The position numbers were made by a program, and so were the translations under genes. The notes under the pieces are model-generated. The model worked only from the letters and a program-made list of their open reading frames with translations. It was not told where the DNA came from and made no database searches. A stretch of DNA of 64,000 nt from Salinimicrobium catena (GTDB taxonomy: Bacteria; Bacteroidota; Bacteroidia; Flavobacteriales; Flavobacteriaceae). The first letter of the stretch is position 1; every line of letters starts with the position of its first letter. Of the stretch, positions 59,126-64,000 are shown one piece after another. The stretch spans positions 244,295 through 308,294 of the forward strand of contig NZ_FNGG01000003.1 of NCBI RefSeq assembly GCF_900102915.1, given 5' to 3'.

Positions 59126-59674
59126 ATGCCTGTTATTTTACCTGTTAAGGGAATTGAGCCCAACATTGCTAAAAGTTGTTTTATAGCCGAAAATGCTACC
59201 ATTGTTGGTGATGTGGTGCTGGAAGAAGATTGTTCGGTATGGTTCACGGCAGTGATTCGCGGGGACGTGAATTCCATTCGCATTGGTAGTAAGAGTAACA
59301 TTCAGGACGGGGCGGTAATTCATTGCACTTATGAAAAAGCCGCCACTACGATTGGAAATAATGTTTCCATCGGCCACAGGGCCATTGTGCACGGGTGCAC
59401 CGTTCACGACAATGCCTTAATAGGAATGGGAGCCATAGTGATGGATCATGCCGAGGTTCAGGAAAATTGCATCATTGCAGCAGGGGCAGTGGTGCTCGAA
59501 AATACTGTTTGTGAAGCCGGCCATATTTATGCCGGGATCCCGGCTAAAAAGGTAAAGGAACTTTCCCCTCAGCAAATATCCAATCTCCAAAAGACCGCTC
59601 AAAATTACGTGATGTACAGCGAGTGGTTCGAAAATAGCGGGAAAGAGGATAATATTGATTACCTGAATTCCTGA
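59126..59674 (+). CDS. Gamma-carbonic-anhydrase-like hexapeptide protein
   Basis: A 182-residue left-handed beta-helix protein (PaaY/YrdA/CaiE type). Start chosen at the ATG at 59126; the longer frame from the TTG at 59078 adds a run unlike the family. Three putative zinc His lie in IQDGAVIHC, VSIGHRAI and VHGCTVHD, as in gamma-class carbonic anhydrases. Members are trimeric; some are active carbonic anhydrases, others thioesterase-like. Its stop is followed 2 bases later by the stop of a convergent small gene. Confidence 0.93.
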   Translation: MPVILPVKGIEPNIAKSCFIAENATIVGDVVLEEDCSVWFTAVIRGDVNSIRIGSKSNIQDGAVIHCTYEKAATTIGNNVSIGHRAIVHGCTVHDNALIGMGAIVMDHAEVQENCIIAAGAVVLENTVCEAGHIYAGIPAKKVKELSPQQISNLQKTAQNYVMYSEWFENSGKEDNIDYLNS

Positions 59675-59676
59675 AA

Positions 59677-59832
59677 TTACCGGGCGAACCAGAACAGGAA
59701 AACGACCAGTCCCAGGATCAGGATCCCGCCAAAAATAGACTGGCCCTTAAAGAACAACCAGTCCCAATTGATGTGAGCCATGTAAGTCTCAAGAACGTCT
59801 TTTCCTTTTAAGTGTTTTTCTCTTGCTTTCAT
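59677..59832 (-). CDS. Small single-helix membrane protein with INWDWL motif
   Basis: A 51-residue protein. A charged N-terminal part (KAREKHLKGKDVLETYMAH) is followed by INWDWLFFKGQS and one membrane helix (about 33-50: FGGILILGLVVFLFWF). It shares the INW(N/D)WL motif, its position before the helix and total length with the gene at 50249-50407, so I regard the two as paralogues. Convergent with the gamma-carbonic-anhydrase gene. Confidence 0.65.
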   Translation of the reverse strand: MKAREKHLKGKDVLETYMAHINWDWLFFKGQSIFGGILILGLVVFLFWFAR

Positions 59833-60157
59833 AATTTATGGTTGTTTGGTTGTAAGCAGAGAAAAACAATAATAATTCCGTTTTATTTCCCAAAAAATAT
59901 CTGGTCTTATATAAATATTAAGGTAATACTAATTATATAGCAATAAATTCAGGTCTGAAGCGGTTTATGCAGGTAAATTCCTGCATTGGGAATTACCAAC
60001 TTTTTAACACCCATGCATTAGTGCCGCGAGAATCCGGCTTTATTTTTCCACAGTTATGGGGAGGAATTATTGGATAAAAGTGTAGAAAATATCCACGATC
60101 TGCATAATATCCGGGTTGAAATTTTTTAAATTTTGCTCCAATTAAATTAGGATAAGA
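59833..60157. other. Intergenic region, 325 bp
   Basis: AT-rich spacer holding the promoter of the small INWDWL gene (minus strand). An imperfect inverted repeat, GGTAAATTCC-N6-GGGAATTACC, lies at 59972-59997. The Fnr-like promoter of the usp gene begins at 60158. No other gene is seen. Confidence 0.45.
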
Positions 60158-60200
60158 TGATCTTAATCATGATTCTCCTGCTTCTATTCGTATAGTTTCG
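60158..60200 (+). promoter_or_regulatory. Fnr/Crp-like operator and -7 element for the second usp gene
   Basis: The operator TGAT-CTTA-ATCA is at 60158-60169 (centre 60163.5). The -7 box TAGTTTCG (one mismatch to TAnnTTTG) begins at 60193, exactly 29.5 bp from the centre. The gene starts at 60229. Confidence 0.65.
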
Positions 60201-60228
60201 CAGCTTTAACTGAAGTGAAACCGGAGAT

Positions 60229-61032
60229 ATGAATGTTTTAGTATTGACCGACCTTTCCCGGGTGGCCAAAAATGCGGGAACTTATGCCGTGCAGTTTCTT
60301 GCAGATGTCCCCGCGCATTTTTACCTGCTCAATATAAAGCTGTTCCACCCTGAGCATCCGCCGGAATTCCCGGAGAACCACCCCCGGGACCTCGCCATAA
60401 ACCTACTGCAACAGCGGGTGTTGGAGCTGCAGGAACTCTCCACATGCAAGGAGCACAAATTTTCTGTGCTTTATTCTGAAAATGACCTGGTGGGAGCGGC
60501 CCGAAAATTCGTGCTCGAGAAGAACATCGACCTTATCGTAATGGGAGCAGCTAATAAACTGCATTCCCCAAATACCATTATTGGCAATCACACCTTTGAG
60601 GTGATCACCAAAGTGAAGTGCAACATACTGGCTGTAGCCGAGAACAGCAGGTATCGAACTCCGCGTCGCATGCTCTTTCCAATAGACTATGGGGTTTCCC
60701 TGCCCCAGGAAAATCTAAAATTTTTGCAGCGTCCGCAGATCGCGAACAATGCAGGGATCACTGTAATGGAAGTAGGTTATGAAACCCGTCCAGAATCAGG
60801 GGGATCTGTGAACCTCTTCTTTGAACCTTTGCAGGACCGGCAGATCGAAACCAGGAAGATCCCTATTGCCGAAGCCTTTTCTGAAGAACAGCTTGAGGCC
60901 CTTCAACAGGAGTTCGATCTTATTGTGCTTTTAGGAAAGAACATTAATATATGCAGTGAACTCTTGCACAAAGAAAAAGGATTATATGCCAGGGTAACAA
61001 ATGAGCTGCCTATCCTGGTCCTCCACCAGTAA
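60229..61032 (+). CDS. Universal stress protein, tandem UspA-like domains
   Basis: A 267-residue cytoplasmic protein. The first Usp domain (1-140) starts MNVLVLTDLSRVAKNAGTY and has a nucleotide-binding-type segment NIDLIVMGAANKLHSPNTIIGNHTFEVITKVKCNILAV. The second domain (about 145-267) is more diverged. It is a distant paralogue of the Usp at 5587-6450, and both are preceded by the same Fnr-like promoter. A role in survival at low oxygen or in starvation fits the family and the promoter. Confidence 0.9.
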   Translation: MNVLVLTDLSRVAKNAGTYAVQFLADVPAHFYLLNIKLFHPEHPPEFPENHPRDLAINLLQQRVLELQELSTCKEHKFSVLYSENDLVGAARKFVLEKNIDLIVMGAANKLHSPNTIIGNHTFEVITKVKCNILAVAENSRYRTPRRMLFPIDYGVSLPQENLKFLQRPQIANNAGITVMEVGYETRPESGGSVNLFFEPLQDRQIETRKIPIAEAFSEEQLEALQQEFDLIVLLGKNINICSELLHKEKGLYARVTNELPILVLHQ

Positions 61033-61054
61033 TTTATAAACAGTGTAAAAAAAT

Positions 61055-61076
61055 GCAGCACCCCGAGAGATGCTGC
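61055..61076. terminator. Bidirectional terminator between usp and the TTHB210-like gene
   Basis: GCAGCA pairs with TGCTGC around a 10-base loop. T-runs follow on both strands (TTCTTTT on plus, ATTTTTTT on minus), so it can end both convergent transcripts. Confidence 0.75.
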
Positions 61077-61089
61077 CTTCTTTTAGATT

Positions 61090-61914
61090 TTACCTCAGTA
61101 CAAAATCGCTGAGGGTAACATGGATATCCTGGGTCTCGGGGTCCTCGTAAATGTTGTAAACTGTAGGGTAATAGGTGGACTCCTGGAAATATTCGGGTTG
61201 GGCAAAGCTGTCGCTAAAGTCAGGACTGGACATGAGCATGTCGACCGTCATCATGGGTTCAATAAAAGTGAACTCGCCATTATAACTTCCCAGCACCATG
61301 ATACTGGTAAACGGCAAATAATTCTCAAGAGGCATAGGCAGCCAGTGTTTTCCCATCTGCGGGTACACAGATCCTTCTCCTGGGGGAGTTACATAATTTT
61401 CGGGCATGTAACCTGCGGGCGGGTAATTGTTGAACAAGGCATCTGTTTCAGGAGAATACTCAGGAATTGCTAATCGCTCCTCATTGGTGATCATGTAAAA
61501 ATGCAGGTCAAAATGCGGCACGAGAAAGACGGGTAAGTGGCCGTGAGGCGACCAGTTGACCCCAATGTGTTCAAAAGGTGTAACTTCCCTGGCTTTTTGA
61601 TGTAAAGGCAGTACCGTGGCTGTAGGCGATAGCGATTCTAGGTCATCAAAAACTTCCTGGGTGAACGTGAGGGCGATCTCAACAGGTTTTCCTTCAGCAT
61701 CTATGCTTATCCATGACCTGGCTTTGCCGGCACCATACTGCACCTGCGGACCTTTAAAAACATTGATTTTTTCCTTCTCTTTTTTTGCGACAGCATTTTC
61801 CAGCACCAAATTTGCTTCCGAAGAGACTTCCGCTTCCTCGTTTGTGGAACAGGAGGAGATCATCCCACCCAGAAATAGTAAAAAGGCGCAATGGTAGAAT
61901 AATGGCTTTTTCAT
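61090..61914 (-). CDS. TTHB210/DUF5602-like lipoprotein
   Basis: A 274-residue lipoprotein: signal LFLGGMISSC, Cys at about residue 22. The mature domain resembles the TTHB210/DUF5602 family: VQYGAGKARSWISIDAEGKP, then NWSPHGHLPVFLVPHFDLHFYMI with a cluster of His that could bind metal, then a Pro/Tyr-rich region. The function of these envelope proteins is not known. Single gene ending at the shared terminator. Confidence 0.78.
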   Translation of the reverse strand: MKKPLFYHCAFLLFLGGMISSCSTNEEAEVSSEANLVLENAVAKKEKEKINVFKGPQVQYGAGKARSWISIDAEGKPVEIALTFTQEVFDDLESLSPTATVLPLHQKAREVTPFEHIGVNWSPHGHLPVFLVPHFDLHFYMITNEERLAIPEYSPETDALFNNYPPAGYMPENYVTPPGEGSVYPQMGKHWLPMPLENYLPFTSIMVLGSYNGEFTFIEPMMTVDMLMSSPDFSDSFAQPEYFQESTYYPTVYNIYEDPETQDIHVTLSDFVLR

Positions 61915-62209
61915 AACAGTGAATTTTTAATGGTTTCTTTAAAATTAGATCAAATAGCTTCTGAAAAATCGAATCGCACATATTGGATAATATTATGAAG
62001 ACAAATGACCGGGTTCCAACGGGTTACACCTTAAACAGATAAATTCTGCTGTTGAGGGTCAGAAATTGGTTTTTCGTCATCTTATTTCACTTATTCATAT
62101 TTAGCTGATTTTTAATAGGTTAGATATTGCCGATGTGTTTAACAACAGTATATTTGTAGAGGGGAGAAGTACGCCTTATAGAATGGCGAGTACTTTTAAA
62201 ATTGCAGCT

Positions 62210-62896
62210 ATGCGGTACCAGGCTTTAATAGTAGATGATGACCCCCTGGCCCGAAAGGTGTTGCACCGTTATCTTGAATCTGTGCCGCAGGTCGAGACGA
62301 TGGGGAATTGCTGCAATGCCTTGCAGGCAATTGACTTTCTGGGAAAGAAAAAGGCCGATCTTATTTTCCTGGATGTAGAAATGCCTTCATTAGCAGGAAC
62401 AGACTTTGTTAAAACCCTGCAACCTGCACCAAAGATCATATTTACCACCGCGCATCCAGAATTCGCTGCGGAAGCCTTTGATCTTGGCGCCATAGATTTT
62501 CTCATTAAACCTTATTCTTTTGAGCGTTTTTTAAAAGCCATTAACCGGTTCTATAATGGCAGCCGCCAGGAAGATAATGTATCCTTATCTGATTTTCTGT
62601 ACTTCAGGACCGAGAGAAAAACGGTACGGGTGCCCCTCGAAAGTATACTTTACATTGAAAGCTTTAAAGATCACATTGTCATTCATCGGCACAACGAACC
62701 CGATCTTAGGGTAAAACAGGCTATTAACGCAGTGGAACTAATGCTGTCAAAAGACAGATTTATAAGGATCCACCGGTCCTTTATCGTTTCGGTAAAAAAG
62801 ATCACGGCCTACTCTAACAATCATGTAGAGTTGGGAAAGGTGGAGATCCCCATCGGCCGCAAATACAAAGGCACATTTCCCGGTTGGGAGGTTTAG
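62210..62896 (+). CDS. LytTR response regulator
   Basis: A 228-residue regulator. The receiver domain begins MRYQALIVDDDPLARK, which fixes the start at the ATG at 62210 (upstream GTG and ATG candidates at 62135 and 62183 would add non-family residues). The phospho-acceptor Asp is in DLIFLDVEMPSLAG, Thr in IIFTTAH and Lys in DFLIKPYSFERF. The C-terminal LytTR DNA-binding domain (about 130-228) has VPLESILYIESFKDHIVI and FIRIHRSFIVSVKKI. Its sensor (usually a membrane HPK7-type kinase) is not adjacent. Confidence 0.93.
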   Translation: MRYQALIVDDDPLARKVLHRYLESVPQVETMGNCCNALQAIDFLGKKKADLIFLDVEMPSLAGTDFVKTLQPAPKIIFTTAHPEFAAEAFDLGAIDFLIKPYSFERFLKAINRFYNGSRQEDNVSLSDFLYFRTERKTVRVPLESILYIESFKDHIVIHRHNEPDLRVKQAINAVELMLSKDRFIRIHRSFIVSVKKITAYSNNHVELGKVEIPIGRKYKGTFPGWEV

Positions 62897-63013
62897 AAGA
62901 GAAGTTGGTTTTATTGGGCTAAGGTATAGCTACTTAACAAACTTTTAGGGCTTAAAATTCTTTACATTTCTGCACTTAAACCTAACTTAGAGATCTAACT
63001 CAACCAGGGAAGC

Positions 63014-64000
63014 ATGCAGCGAACTATTTCTATACTTCCGGCCCTCATTTTTTTACTACTTGGTTTGTTCTCCACCGCACAGGAATCTCCCGAAGTGGAC
63101 CTTGGTGGCGCCCTTCGTTTCAACTACAATCTTTCTTCCTGGAAACCCGAACAAAAGAACAGGGGAGGGGATTTTGGATATGACATGTTTCGAATCAATG
63201 CGGTGGCGGCTTACAAGGGCGTCTACGTAAATGCCGAATTCCGCCACTATTCCGAATCCTTTGGTGGAGGGATGCTAAAGCAGGGCTGGTTCGGTTATAA
63301 GTTCAATGAGCAGGATGAGCTGCAGCTGGGACTTACCCAGGTGCCTTTTGGCATTCAGCAATACAATTCCCACAACTGGTTCTTCAACCTTGGCTATTAT
63401 ATGGGGCTGGAAGATGATCACGATATGGGGTTAAAACTTATTCACCTGGGCGAGAACATTGAGTATCATCTGGCCTATTTCAAGAATGCGGAAGAGCTGA
63501 ATTTTGGAAATACTTCAGCTGTCTCCCCCAGCAGGTATTCTTATGATGTGGCAGGTAACAATAAAGAGGTGCACCAGGGAAATATAAAGTTCGTCTATAA
63601 GGTTGGTGACAGCCTGCAGTCGCGCTTCGGGATTTCTGCGCAATATGGCGGACTTTACAACATCAATACCAAAGAAACCGGAGATCATTACGCGCTGGCC
63701 CTCCACTACGAAGCCTTTTATAAATCATGGAATCTAAAATCTGAAGCCATGTTGGTGGCCCACAATCCTCAAAATGAATTTGGAAATTCAGAAAAAATCA
63801 TTACAATGGCTGCTTATGGCGCTCCCTATGAGGTCGCAGCCGATTTTAAACTATATACCCTGGCCGTTTCCCGGGATGTTCCCGTAGACTGGGGACCGAT
63901 ATCGAACCTGCAGTTCTACAATGATTTTGGGTGGATGCAGAAAAAGGAAGCTGCTTTTGAAGATTCCTTTATGAACGTAACCGGCGTGCTGGTAACCGCA
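63014..64000 (+). CDS. Outer-membrane porin-like protein, N-terminal part (cut by window edge)
   Basis: An open frame from the ATG at 63014 to the right edge (329 residues, no stop). Signal peptide RTISILPALIFLLLGLFSTAQ, then repeated amphipathic strands (ALRFNYNLSSW, VYVNAEFRHYSE, WFGYKFNEQDELQLGLTQV, SRFGISAQYGGLYN), the pattern of a phosphate-selective porin O/P-like beta-barrel. Substrate unknown; the C-terminal barrel closure lies outside the window. Confidence 0.82.
   Translation, partial: MQRTISILPALIFLLLGLFSTAQESPEVDLGGALRFNYNLSSWKPEQKNRGGDFGYDMFRINAVAAYKGVYVNAEFRHYSESFGGGMLKQGWFGYKFNEQDELQLGLTQVPFGIQQYNSHNWFFNLGYYMGLEDDHDMGLKLIHLGENIEYHLAYFKNAEELNFGNTSAVSPSRYSYDVAGNNKEVHQGNIKFVYKVGDSLQSRFGISAQYGGLYNINTKETGDHYALALHYEAFYKSWNLKSEAMLVAHNPQNEFGNSEKIITMAAYGAPYEVAADFKLYTLAVSRDVPVDWGPISNLQFYNDFGWMQKKEAAFEDSFMNVTGVLVTA

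Noticed and set aside
59972-59997. Inverted repeat GGTAAATTCC-N6-GGGAATTACC
   Set aside because: It resembles the TACCC palindromes only weakly and does not fit their spacing. Its position relative to a promoter is unclear.
1-64000. CRISPR arrays, tRNA or rRNA genes, insertion sequences, attachment sites
   Set aside because: I looked in all intergenic regions and saw no repeat-spacer arrays, cloverleaf-like sequences, transposase motifs or flanking direct repeats.

Overview
The window looks like chromosomal DNA of a marine-type member of the Bacteroidota, most likely Flavobacteriaceae. Evidence: TAnnTTTG-type promoter -7 elements, A-rich leaders instead of Shine-Dalgarno sites, a type IX secretion C-terminal sorting domain, many lipoproteins, a CarboxypepD_reg-like surface protein, and several PAS/TPR sensor proteins. 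I see no rRNA, tRNA, insertion sequence, prophage or CRISPR array. It reads as ordinary core-plus-accessory chromosome, rich in signal transduction.

Layout. 0-7 kb: phosphoenolpyruvate synthase (cut by the left edge), a small membrane protein, a lipoprotein-adaptor/permease/ATPase ABC exporter, a DUF6064 membrane protein, a universal stress protein and the pseudouridine synthase RluE. 7-14 kb: two tandem PAS-LuxR regulators, a DJ-1/PfpI protein and SbcCD. 14-19 kb: a surface protein and a large T9SS beta-helix protein. 19-26 kb: a light-signalling operon (CheB-CheR-PAS kinase, bacteriophytochrome kinase, single-domain response regulator, heme oxygenase). 26-33 kb: small metabolic and stress genes, a DUF438 hemerythrin/PAS protein, and a U32 protein with its ferredoxin. 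33-45 kb: a PAS protein ending in a HisKA-like segment without ATPase plus a response regulator, a SulP transporter, XseAB, glycogen synthase and phosphorylase, glutathione peroxidase, an HD protein and a YitT protein. 45-64 kb: a TPR adenylate cyclase, a flavin amine oxidase, two histidine kinases, several lipoproteins, a SatD/DUF3307 pair, a gamma-carbonic-anhydrase-like protein, a second universal stress protein, a LytTR regulator and a porin-like protein cut by the right edge.

Main result. Six copies of a Crp/Fnr-type operator, TGA(T/C)-N4-(A/G)TCA, lie in front of genes. In all seven promoter directions the operator centre is exactly 29.5 bp upstream of the first base of a TAnnTTTG-like -7 element, the geometry of a class II FNR/CRP-activated promoter. 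The targets are the membrane protein (and probably ppsA), the ABC exporter, DUF6064, both universal stress proteins, the hemerythrin/PAS protein, and the U32-ferredoxin pair. This looks like one oxygen, nitric oxide or redox regulon spread over 60 kb; its regulator is not in the window.

Other points: the phytochrome, response regulator and heme oxygenase are translationally packed, so chromophore supply and photoreceptor are made together; SatD resembles a nucleotidyl-cyclase-type palm domain fused to a helix-turn-helix and has repeated TATCGG half-sites in its own promoter; and two unannotated ~50-residue membrane proteins share an INW(N/D)WL motif.
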